From Lophium mytilinum (lineage: Eukaryota > Ascomycota > Dothideomycetes > Mytilinidiales > Mytilinidiaceae): a stretch of 64,000 bases of DNA. Under the pieces are notes generated by a model. It saw nothing but the letters and a program-made list of their open reading frames with translations. It was not told the DNA's origin and made no database searches. Positions 11,398 to 21,300 of the stretch are shown here, piece by piece; position 1 is the first letter of the stretch, and every line of letters starts with the position of its first letter. The translations under genes and the position numbers were made by a program. The stretch covers positions 255,834 to 319,833 of the forward strand of contig MU004189.1 in NCBI GenBank assembly GCA_010093605.1, read 5' to 3'.

Positions 11398-12578
11398 ATG
11401 CCCGAAACAATGCGCGCAGTAGGCAAGTCATTCCTCCTTAAACCCATCCATCCAAACCTCCGCTCTAACCTCATCTTCCAGATATCAAAGGCGACACCGG
11501 TCCTGCCGACTCGCTTTTCATAGCCTCGATCCCCAAACCGGTCCCAACCGCCGCGGAAGCCCTCGTCAAGATCAAGGCCTTTGGACTCAATCGCATGGAC
11601 CTCTTGCAGCGAGAGGGCCACTACCCCTTGCCACCACAAGCGGGGAAGATCCTGGGCGTAGAGTTCTCAGGCGTAATTGAGGGCGTTGGGGACAGCCCAG
11701 AGAAAGGTTTCAAAGTGGGCGACGAAGTGTTCGGACTCGCATACGGAGGAGCGTATGCAGAGTACATCGCCGTCTCAACGCACATGCTCGTGCACAAGCC
11801 GAAAGAACTGAGTTGGGAGGAAAGCGCGGGCATCCCCGAGGCACGTCACGCTCCATCCTCTTCAAACTACCCTCTACGATATATCTCTGCTGTAGAACAG
11901 CATTACTCTCCCCAAACCCACCCCCCCCCCACTAACGCACCTTCTTCCTAGACCTGGATCACCGCCACCCAAGCCCTCTACCTCATCGGCTGCTACACCC
12001 CCGGCAAATCCGTCCTCTGGCACGCCGGCGCCTCCTCCGTCTCCATCGCCGGCATCCAGCTCGCCCTCGGCGACTCCCCCGCCGCCGTCTTCGCGACCGC
12101 GCGCCAGGACGCCAAATGCGAGTTCGTCACGCAAACCCTCGGCGCGACCGCCGCCTTCAACACGTCCACCCAGGACTGGCCCGCCGAGGTGCTCAAAGCG
12201 ACCGGCGGCAAGGGCGTCGACATCATCATCGACTTCGTCGGCGCGTCGTATTTCCAGGGCAACCTGGATGCGATCGCGCGCGACGGCGTGATTGTCACGC
12301 TTGGGGCGATGGGGGGCACGAAGCTGCCGGCGGGCACGGATATTGGGGCGTTTGTGAGGAAGAGGTGTAGGTTTGAGGGGAGTAGTTTGCGGAGTAGGGA
12401 TGAGGGGTATCAGGGGAAGCTGCGGGATACGTTGGTGGAGCATGCGTTGCCAAGGTTTGTGGATGGGCGGTTTAAGGTGTTTGTGGAGAAGGTTTTCCCG
12501 TGGGAGGAGGTGGTCGAGGCGCATAAGCTTATGGAGACGAATAAGACGATGGGGAAGATTATTTGTCGGGTGGAGTAG
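11398..12578 (+). CDS. Zinc-independent quinone oxidoreductase, MDR superfamily (PIG3/QOR type)
   Basis: NAD(P)H-dependent quinone reductase-like enzyme of the medium-chain dehydrogenase superfamily. Three exons: 11398-11422, 11482-11840 and 11952-12578, giving 336 residues. Start MPETMRAVDIKGDTGPA; GroES-like half has AFGLNRMDLLQREGHYP and ILGVEFSGVIEGVG; cofactor half has LWHAGASSVSIAGIQLA (the AGASxVG-type loop) and GGKGVDIIIDFVGASYF; end TMGKIICRVE. The Cys residues that bind structural zinc in alcohol dehydrogenases are absent. The only splice sites that keep the frame are GC donors (GCAAGT at 11423, GCACGT at 11841), so both introns appear to be GC-AG. The sense strand changes from C-rich to G-rich near 12260. 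Confidence 0.88.
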
Positions 12579-13059
12579 GGGGGAGTGGGTTGAAGAGGGG
12601 GAGGAGGAGGGGTGCGGGTTCTTGCGGATTTGATCTGTGTCGTGGGACGGGGTGAGGTACATTGCGTCCCGCCTAGGTAGTTCAGGAAGTATCTCATACT
12701 CAAGTATGAAGCTGGGCCGGACTTACGAGCTCTGGACGAAGATTGTGACCTAGCCCCTAGGTGTTCTGATTCACAATTTGCCCTGGTTACTTGCGAATAC
12801 GCCCCAATCAAACCGCTTCACACAACATTGCTAGACGCAACACGGAGTCTGTTATGCCGCGACGCAAGTGCCAGACGATAGTGACCGGCACCATATAATT
12901 CCATCAGGAGCTTCTCATTCATCCAATTCTATTTCGACTGGAGCCAGCCCACGCCATTTGCGGCTGATAGTGTCACATCATTGCTGGACCCTGTATATTA
13001 AAGCACAAATCAGCTGGTAAGCCAGCCCGCCTGATTCACGCACCAAAAAGCATGTGAAG
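12579..13059. other. Spacer downstream of the oxidoreductase
   Basis: No gene supported. It ends near 13050 where the decayed tandem array begins. Confidence 0.4.
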
Positions 13060-13995
13060 CTCCGGACGTTACAAATTAGGCTCGCGGAATAGGGAAGATT
13101 GCAGTGGGGTGAGAGGTATGAAGTGGAGCCAGTCCGTGCGATTTGGAGACTGTTTTGGCATGTTATTGCCTGGACTTGCAAATCAGACGTTGGATGAGGG
13201 TTTCGAGTGAGAGCACGATTTACAATGCTATTTCGCATGCGAGATCCGGACGTTGTAAATCAGGCTCGCGGAATAGGGAAGATTACAGTGTGGTAAGATG
13301 TATGAAGTGGAGCCAGTCCGTGCGATTTGGAGACTGTTTTGGCATATTATTGCCTGAAGCCGTGAATCAGACGTTGGATGAGGGGTTTGAGCTGGAGCTG
13401 ATCTTATGTCTTTATGCGAAGCTAAAGGGACGAGGTAGTCTACGCGATTTAGACTCTCTTTTAGGATGTAAGATCTAGGACGTCTTGAATTAGACCTTCA
13501 TTTAAGAGAAGATTATAGTATAGTAAGATGTATAAAGTAGAGCTAGTCCGTATAATTTAGACTCTATTTTAGTATATTATTACCCTAAAGCTATAAATTA
13601 GACTTAAGGATTTAGATATTAAGAGGGAGGATAATTTATAATACTATTTTATATGCGAGATCTAGATATTATAAATTAGGTTTAAGAAATAGGGAAGATT
13701 ATAGTGTAGTAAGATATATAAAGTAGAGCTAGTCTATGTAATCTAGACTCTATTTTAGCATTTTATTGCCTAAAGCTATAAATTAGGCGTTAGAATTTAG
13801 GTATAATGCGGGGACAAGTCCGGTGTCTCCACGTGGGGCTAAAGGGATTAGGGGTTCTGCAAGATTCACACTGTCCTATGGTATGTAAGATATGAGACGT
13901 TATAAATTAGGCTATAGATTGGGGTGAGTTTTTAGTGTGTTGAGATGTATAAACGGGAGCCAGTCTGTGCGATTTGGCCTTAATCTTGCAATGTT
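13060..13995 (+). repeat. Tandem array of about 185/230-bp units with RIP-like decay
   Basis: Five units can be aligned on the marker GGAGCCAGTCCGTGCGAT, at about 13125, 13309, 13539, 13725 and 13956 (spacings near 184, 230, 186 and 231). Each carries a TTTTGGCATGTTATTGCC-like core and an ATCAGACGTTGGATGAGG-like tail, preceded by a GCGGAATAGGGAAGATTACA-like segment. Units 3 and 4 are strongly AT-enriched: for example GGAGCCAGTCCGTGCGAT becomes AGAGCTAGTCCGTATAAT and GGCATATTATTGCC becomes AGTATATTATTACC. Every change in these examples is C-to-T or G-to-A, the signature of RIP. Related sequence lies at 53025-53240. No open coding remnant is left. Confidence 0.85.
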
Positions 13996-14369
13996 ATTGT
14001 CGGACGTTAGGTATTTGGACACGGAAATGACGATGACGTGACGTAGAAGTGAGAGCCAGTTCTATGCCTGAGAGGACGAGGGTTGTATGGTTAGGTGCGT
14101 AGACTGTAGGTTCCGGGCATGTGCCTGGTGCGTTGGTATAACGAAATGGCTTACGATTTCCTTACACCACTGATACGTCACTGCATCGACGCCTTTTTAC
14201 CCAATGGTCGTGTGATCTCTCTCGGAATGAGTTAATCGCATGAAATTAGATAGGTATACCTGTCGGATCTTGAAACTCCAAAAAACTCCAATCCGAAACA
14301 ATACCACCAATCTATACAAACTCCGTGAATTGGTTTCGCGCGATTTGAAAAGCTGAACTAGTCGTAAAC
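13996..14369. other. Spacer between decayed repeat and GH128 gene
   Basis: No gene recognised; likely contains the 3' UTR of the minus-strand glucanase gene. Confidence 0.35.
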
Positions 14370-15371
14370 TCATAGCAGCGTCCACAATCCCGCCGCTGCA
14401 ACAACCACACTCCACCCAGCAAAGATAGTCACCCGTCCTGCTGCACCCTTCGGCTTGTTATGCGTCGCCGCTCCACCCAGGTACCAGCTCCCAATATCGG
14501 TGAGCTTGCCATCCTGCGTCAACATAGCAACGTTCGGCCCGACATTCGACACACTACTTCGGAAGCCACCAAAGTAAGAGTAGCGCGTGATGTTCCTATC
14601 AAATCCAGATTAGCCCCATCTCAACCCACTCTTACTCCCCCAATCATGCGAAAAAGGTACAAAAAAAACTTACGCAACACGATCAAAATACTCGGAGCTC
14701 TGATTATAAAACAGCTGCGTCGTCTCCAAATCCTGATTCGGGTACCCATACTCAGTAACCCAAATCTTCATATTCGGATACGCCGCCATCTTCTGTCCAA
14801 TATGGCTCGCCATGCCCTCGAAATTCCCATACCAATGCACTGGCATGATATCCGGGTTGCAACCCCCATCGCAGAAATTGAAGAAATCCTGCAGCCATGT
14901 GAAGCCATCTGGCGACCCGGTGGTTGCAGGCGCCCCGAGCTTCACGCCGAGTTTCTTGAGCGGCTCAATCTGCTTTATCCACGCGTTCGCGGCTACGTCG
15001 GCTGCGATCCCGGAGCCACCCGTAGCGGAGGTCCCGTCGGGCTCGTTGAAGCCGAGGACGTAGGAGACGTTGGTGCCGGACTTTATCTGGGCTTTGACGG
15101 CGTCGAGGAAGGGAGTGCCGGTGTCGGCGGTGGATGCGCCCCAGAGCATGGGGACGAATTCGAGTTTGGACTTGCTGAGGGATGGAGTCGCCGCATAATT
15201 GTAATTGTAGTACCAGGTTAAATCGGACGTAGAGGAGTCCCAGATATTGTCGTCGTCGGGGTGATTTTCGGGCGGGACGTAGACGAGGCCGCGCTTGGCG
15301 GAGGTGGTGGTGAGGGCGGTGGGGAGGAGAGAGAGCAGAGAGACGGCGGGGAGGACGAGGGATTGACGCAT
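14370..15371 (-). CDS. GH128 glycoside hydrolase (Asl1-like), secreted and probably GPI-anchored
   Basis: Predicted endo-beta-1,3-glucanase-type enzyme of the cell wall (Glyco_hydro_cc family, related to the yeast alkali-sensitive linkage protein Asl1). Two exons, 15371-14674 and 14595-14370, with a 78-nt intron, give 307 residues. N-terminal signal peptide MRQSLVLPAVSLLSLLPTAL, followed by AKRGLVYV. Catalytic-site motifs: GFNEPD (acid/base Glu) and WVTEYGYPN (nucleophile Glu), with MPVHWYGN between them. After the catalytic domain comes a short linker and a terminal hydrophobic segment, TIFAGWSVVVAAAGLWTLL, with no basic tail, as in a GPI-anchor signal. Orientation follows the neighbouring unknown gene on the same strand. 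Confidence 0.92.
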
Positions 15372-15954
15372 GATTGATGTGATGGTAGATGGCTTGGAAA
15401 AGAGAGCGATGTTGAGTTTATTTTGAAGCTGTTGGCATGCCGCGAGTATAAGGACTGGTTAGATAGACAGAAAACGAGCGTGAATCGCGCAGAATAGCCA
15501 AAAACGAATGGATACAGCAGGCAACGGAAGCGTGCGGCTGCAGAAGTACAGAACGCGAGACAGAGAAAGGTGACAGAGGGGGGCGCGCAGTGAAAGGGGG
15601 ATGGGAGAGTGGGAGGCGCGTGAAGACTTGGAACTCGGCTTGCCGGTGCAGCAGCCCAGACAGCCCAGCTTGGGACCAAGGCCTCCGAGGGTCGATGGCG
15701 GCGCCGGACAGGAGTCTGGCGGTGCTGAAACGGAGAGAAACAGCGGCTGGGCGCGTTATCTATCGATTTCATGTGGTGGCGTCAGGCCTAGTTCCCGCTT
15801 CAATAAACTCCCGTCAGGGGCCATCCCAGCTGGAGATCGTTAAGCGTCAGGGGTAAACGCACGTGCATAGGTCTCGACTTCACTCCCAACTCCAGCTTCA
15901 ACCCTCAACATCTAATAATAGAATAGCCTATCCAAACCACACCAAAACACTTTC
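15372..15954. promoter_or_regulatory. Promoter region of the GH128 gene
   Basis: About 580 bp between the GH128 start and the 3' end of the next minus-strand gene. Purine-rich on the plus strand (pyrimidine-rich leader on the sense strand); no clear TATA box. Confidence 0.35.
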
Positions 15955-17904
15955 CTACAGCCTCAACGCTGTTTCAACGTACACCTGCCTCAATTCTGTA
16001 ATGGCCAAACAAACGGCCTCTCTCAGCTCCCTCCCAGTCATCGAGATGCCCCCCTTCAAAAACACCTCCTCGTCCCCCAGTCCCACTACCCCATTCTTTC
16101 GCCGATTCATCTGATCCGGATGCCATCTCTTCTGCTCTTTTCTTCGTAGATGATCTCTCAGCATCTTCAGTTTCTCTTGATCAGCCTGTCGGAAATCAGG
16201 CTTCCACTGCGGCGAGGACCCGTTCTCTAATCCTTCGAGGACCGTGTAGCGTACCCGGATCCCGAACGCGGCGATGAAGAAGCCGAAGATGTTGTAGCGG
16301 ACGACTTGGTGCGGGTGGATAGGAAGATTGGAATTAGGGAGCTTGGGTGCCCAGCCGTACCGGTTTGAGGACTTGATCTGCTGCATATATCTAGATCCTA
16401 CATCGAGTAGATCTCCACCGTTCCCTGATGGCGTGGGGTAGCGGATAGCGGCGTCGTTGATATCCAGCTGGTCCCAGTGTGTGTTGTACTCCTCGAACGC
16501 CTGCTGCGCTCCTGCCAGCGAAGGCTCTCGTTGGGCTGAGAAGCCGTTCCAGCCAAAGAACGGCGGGCCACGGTTGAAGGTAGGCTCGTCATCGTCGCTA
16601 GAGAGCATATCAAAATCCGAGTCCGTAAAGTGGTACGAAGATTGGCGCTGGCGTTCTGAGTGCCGTTGCTGGTGCCGCCATTCGCGCCATGATCTGTTTC
16701 GCTGTGCCTCGAATTCCGCTTTCTCTTGCCGAAGTCTAGCTTCAGCGTGCAACACTCTCCCGCGCTCTTGATGCAAAATCTCCTCCGCTTGTCGAAGTGT
16801 CGCTTCCACATCTCGCACTCTCGCTTCTCGAGCTTCAAGTTCCTCCAACCTCGCCGCGATCACCTCCTCTGGGAGCGAGTACCCCATCCCATTAGCACCA
16901 CCCCCATGATTGCAAGAACACCCACACCCCCGCGTCTGCTGCTCCCCACCCTCACCACGTCGAAACCTAGGCGGCGACGTATACTCGGGCGGAAACTCCC
17001 CCGCCGGCCTCGGCACCCTCGCCCCCGTATCCCCCCCAAAGAAATCATGCACACTCTGCCGACTCGACGACCTCGGCGGCTCGAAAAACCCCTTATCCCC
17101 ACCCGCCGGCATCGTCGGAAACGAATCCTCGGCCATGAACGTAGCATGCTCAGACTGGCTCGAATCACTCCCCGCATCACTCCCATTCCCATCTCCATCC
17201 CCATCTTCTTTCTCCCACCCCCCCCTCTCTCCTGGATTGATGTTCGCGTCCTCAAACTCCCCGCACCCGGACTGGCACTCCTCACTCCCACTCCTCCCCC
17301 CAAAACCCCCTCGCGGCTCCTTCGCGTCCATATCAATATCCGGCACCGCGCCCGGAGACTGCTCGCCGGCACAGCTCGCCCACGGCGTGTCTTCCCAACT
17401 CCCCTCCCTCTGCGCTTGCTCCGCAGCCTCCGCGGCCCACCACCACTGTGGCTGGAACCCCGCGTAGCCGGGCGCCGGACGCTGGTACAGCGGATCGACG
17501 AAGCCGAAGTGTCGTCGGCTACACCCGCTGCCCACCCAGCGCGTGCCGCAGCGGGTCCCGCCGCGGTGGATACCGTGCGGGTCGAGGGGTGGGATGTTCG
17601 GGGGGCTGCGCCAGTACGGTATTCCACCGTTGGTTAGGAACGGGTCTGCGAACGGGCGGTGTTGGGGGGGCGGGAACCAGTCTGCGGGGAGGGGAAAGTC
17701 GGTGTATCTGCGCTCGAAACCGGTGCGGGAGCGGAAGGGGAGGTTGGGGGTGGGGTTGGTGGCTCTGGAGGTGAAGGGGTGGTAGGTGTGGTGGATGTCT
17801 TCCATTGTTGGGCCTGGGGACGGAGTGGGCAGGTTTGGGGACGAGGTGGCGTGGGAGGAGACGCGGAGGTAAGCAAGGGGGATGGGGTGATCACGCAGTA
17901 ACAA
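15955..17904 (-). CDS. Unrecognised fungal protein with coiled coil and C-terminal HPD-containing region
   Basis: Single-exon frame of 649 residues; a more likely start is the Met of MEDIHHTYHPF at 17805 (616 residues), because the preceding residues are Pro/Ser-rich and resemble leader sequence. The N-terminal half is Pro/Gly/Asp-rich and probably disordered, with an acidic run GDGDGNGSDAGSDSSQSE. A heptad-like Glu/Arg/Ala segment (VIAARLEELEAREARVRDVE onwards) predicts a coiled coil of about 70 residues. The conserved-looking C-terminus has FGFFIAAFGIRVRYTVLEGL, then LRDHLRRKEQKRWHPDQMNR, whose HPD after a basic helix resembles a J-domain loop. Function unknown. The sense strand goes from C-rich to G-rich near 17450. 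Confidence 0.7.
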   Translation of the reverse strand: MLLRDHPIPLAYLRVSSHATSSPNLPTPSPGPTMEDIHHTYHPFTSRATNPTPNLPFRSRTGFERRYTDFPLPADWFPPPQHRPFADPFLTNGGIPYWRSPPNIPPLDPHGIHRGGTRCGTRWVGSGCSRRHFGFVDPLYQRPAPGYAGFQPQWWWAAEAAEQAQREGSWEDTPWASCAGEQSPGAVPDIDMDAKEPRGGFGGRSGSEECQSGCGEFEDANINPGERGGWEKEDGDGDGNGSDAGSDSSQSEHATFMAEDSFPTMPAGGDKGFFEPPRSSSRQSVHDFFGGDTGARVPRPAGEFPPEYTSPPRFRRGEGGEQQTRGCGCSCNHGGGANGMGYSLPEEVIAARLEELEAREARVRDVEATLRQAEEILHQERGRVLHAEARLRQEKAEFEAQRNRSWREWRHQQRHSERQRQSSYHFTDSDFDMLSSDDDEPTFNRGPPFFGWNGFSAQREPSLAGAQQAFEEYNTHWDQLDINDAAIRYPTPSGNGGDLLDVGSRYMQQIKSSNRYGWAPKLPNSNLPIHPHQVVRYNIFGFFIAAFGIRVRYTVLEGLENGSSPQWKPDFRQADQEKLKMLRDHLRRKEQKRWHPDQMNRRKNGVVGLGDEEVFLKGGISMTGRELREAVCLAITELRQVYVETALRL

Positions 17905-18319
17905 CAGGAGGACGGTTACGATGCGATGATGGATAGTCAGTTAAAGACTACGCGGCACACGAAGCCAAGTTTGCTTGCGTGCCAGCTTGACCGCGCCGTC
18001 TTAATTGTCCCAGTGCGCGAGTACCAATCCAAGTTAGTAGTGAGATGAAATCAACCTAGAAAAACGTAAGTCGAGAGGCAAACCGGAAGCCCTTCAGACC
18101 GAGTTCGGACATCGCAGGTGTGTGTTTGTCCGAGATTAGCCAGTGTTGTGGCCTTCCATTACGATCTAGATTAACTATGCAACGTGACACCCGCCCGTGA
18201 AAACTCGCAAACGCTACCATAATGCTTTTGAACCAATGAATCAAAGGGAAAGGGTATGCTCGCCTCGCCCATCTCAGCCTCTCTCCGGCCCCGCATCTCT
18301 GTCTCGGACTCCAACTCCC
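17905..18319. other. Spacer, no supported gene
   Basis: Separates the 5' end of the unknown HPD-motif gene from the 3' end of DNMT5; presumably promoter of the former and 3' UTR of the latter. Nothing specific seen. Confidence 0.35.
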
Positions 18320-21300
18320 CTACTCAACCGGCTCGATCTCAGGAAACGTTTCCGAGAACTGGAAGAGTGAATGATAATCCCCCTTATCACTCTGGTCGAT
18401 ATCCAACTTCTTAGCTTTCTTGTCGTCGTAAAGCCATTGCTGTGGAACCAAGATTATGTCACCCTTCCGGTTATGTACCAGCTGTGTGTTTTGACTGCTA
18501 GCATCGTCCTGATCGTTCATGTTCATCGGGGTGAACTCCCCTTCCCGTAGCACGTTGGATCGCCTGTAATGCCGCTGCATGATGTCTACGTCAATGGTGT
18601 TCAGGGCCACGAAATGATAGACGTGGACCGTCTTCTTCTGACCATATCGGCGTGCCCGACCAATCGCCTGCTCCATCTTTGATTCGTGGTCGTGCTGGGA
18701 TACTTCCAGCAATGGGGAGAGGAAGATAACGTGGTTAGCAGTGAATAAGTTCCTTGAAGATGCAGTGGTCAGCGATGTTATTGAGAGCTCTTTTGGTATT
18801 GGAAAGACTTACAGCCCGGCAGCATTCGCACCATAGAGATCCAGTACAAGCACGCGCTTTCTCGTGCTAGTTTTGTTCTTCTGGAAGTCTGCGAGCAGCT
18901 CCCCAGTGTCGGATGAGTCCTCTCGAAGAGCTGAGTGCGCGATCTCCCGTTCCTCCAGGGCCTCGGCGACTTTGTCCAAGAGAAAGGCACTATGCACAAA
19001 CAAGACCGCTTGGTCCTCTTTGATGCTGTCCAGTAGACGAAAGAGACTCTCTAACTTTGCTCCTGGGGTGTGCTCTGATATGTGGTCGACTTTCTGGAGC
19101 TGTGCGCCGGTGGTGGGTAAACCATCTCTCGTCTTGGCTTTGCATCCTTTCACGGGACATTCGATGAGTCCCGCCGTGTTCCGTAGACACGTCGCGCAAG
19201 AAATGTGACCACACAGTGGGAGCACCGAACAACTGAGCGGATCGCTACGGGTCTGTTGGCATTGCGCATTTTGGCAGTGCTTGACACCTGTCGCACAGGT
19301 GTGTGTACCCTGCTTCAGTCTCTCTAGAGATTCAACCAACCTTCCCGATCTCAGCTGGCCCAAGAACGCACGTTCTTCTTCCCGTAGTTTGCCAGAAAGT
19401 TCTCGTAGCTCTTTTGAAGCGATGTCTCGGCTCGAATCCGTTGGGCTCGGCTCATGTTTCGCTTGCTGTTCTGCTTTTGAAATAAAAGTTTTCAACGCTC
19501 CCACTGCATCCAGATCGCCAAGATGATTATCCTTCTCATTCGTACTAGTCTTCCATTCGATGTAGTGGCTGTCAAGGGCACCACAATACTTCTTCAAGAT
19601 TTCAGCCTGGACCAGCGTTTTCATCAGCCTCTGTTGCGAAGCTTTCATTTCGCTGGCTCTGGCCCGGGCAGGATCCCCGGTAGATGTGAAGGAAGTATTG
19701 CAGTTCACCAGTGCCTCCTCTGCAGTCTTTGAAGTTCCGATAAGGCCCTTGAGTAGTGTTTTTCGATCGGAGGAGTACCCGTCAAACTTTCTCGACATTT
19801 GCATTTGCTCTTTCGCGAAATGGCTGAGCAAATTTAGGTATACTTCGTGATGGTTCAGGTGCAGTCGGCTCAGACGGAGAGTTTCCACAGTTGGAATGTC
19901 TTCAATGATTGGGGCGTTCTGTCGAGCAAACAAGTCAAGAAATCGCTGTGCGCTTTGGTGGCGTACCATATGCCACTCTTGACTTCTGGCCTCTTGAAAG
20001 GACAGGAATTTCTCCGCTGAAGTCATTTTCTCTGCCTTGATTTTTGTAAGATTGCGGGGTGTTATCACTCCCGCAACTTCTGTATCTCCGCCGAGATTGA
20101 CATGAAAGAAACTTGCCATGACCTTGACATCTCTGAAATCGTCAAGTCCAATCGTTCCAGATAGGATCCAAGTCTTTTCTGAGTGAAGTCTTACTGTGGA
20201 CATGTACACAGGAAGCAAATCGCTCTCCAGATACTGAAATTCATCCACGACAATTCTGTTCCATCTGAAGAGCTGAAGGACTGGAGCTTTATGTGACTCC
20301 CAAGTTGCGTCCGTGTTTTGTCCTTTCTTCGACTTAGACTTCGCTGCAGCTCTCGGTTTTGCTTTGGGTGCAGTCTTTGGAGCGTTCTCAACGTATTTCC
20401 GACCCGTTAGGCGTTTAGATGGCAGTACTGCGTTGAAATCAGAGCTAGCTGAAGTTTCCTCGCGTCGACGGTCAAGGTCTTCCTCGAATGAATCGATGTC
20501 CATACTCTGGAGATTTTCAATACTTTCAGGGAGCCGTGGTAGGGAGAAGTCTAGCCAAGAGGCGAACGCACGACTTGGCTTAGTGACTGGTTCACGCATC
20601 GCGCACAGTTCTGCAAGTCTCTTGTTGTATCTGTCATTGGCGAGCAACTTCCAATTCAGTATGACGAAACGCGCTTCGATGAAGTCCGAAATGCTGAGTT
20701 TCATGAAATGTTCCCATCGTTTGATCAGCAAGACTTTTGACGAATAGTCTTTCTCTGGAAGGAATTTGGCGATTTCTTCCTCCCATTGATTCGATATACT
20801 GTCGTTACAAATGATCAGGGTGGCGGATATGTCAATGAGGCCAGGAACTGCCGTGGCGCTTGATCGGTTCTCCTCGACAATTGTTTCTTGTCCCTTCTTG
20901 TTGAATTCGTCATGAGCCATCGCCAAGATCGTGACAGTTTTCCCGAATCCTACTTTTTCTGCGAGGACGCCGCCCTTGACTACAATGTCTTTTTGAGCTC
21001 TGACTTCCGCTCTCCAATTCAGTTGCGGAATCGAGACCTCTTCAATTTCTTGAAGGCGGAACTTTGGGGCGCCAGGGTCCTCTCGATCGAGCATCCATTT
21101 CAACGAGCGTTCCTGTTCTTTCCGCAAGGGAGGCGACATGTTTAGCGGAGTGGGACAAACAGGATCGCCGTCGTTGTTCCTGAGCTTGAATCTTGGGAAC
21201 GAACCGATCGCTAATGGATAAGCATCCGAGATCAGTCTCCAAGACACAACTGGAGGTCCTCCGACACCACCAAGTCGAGCAACAGCACGATGTACCATCG

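Noticed and set aside
11874-12662. 262-residue minus-strand frame antisense to the oxidoreductase
   Set aside because: Shadow of the C-rich/G-rich coding exon; conserved enzyme motifs are on the plus strand.
14460-15221. 253-residue plus-strand frame
   Set aside because: Antisense to the GH128 gene, which has intact catalytic motifs and a signal peptide.
16726-17637. 303-residue plus-strand frame rich in Pro/Arg
   Set aside because: Antisense shadow of the HPD-motif protein gene, composed of GC-rich wobble artefacts.
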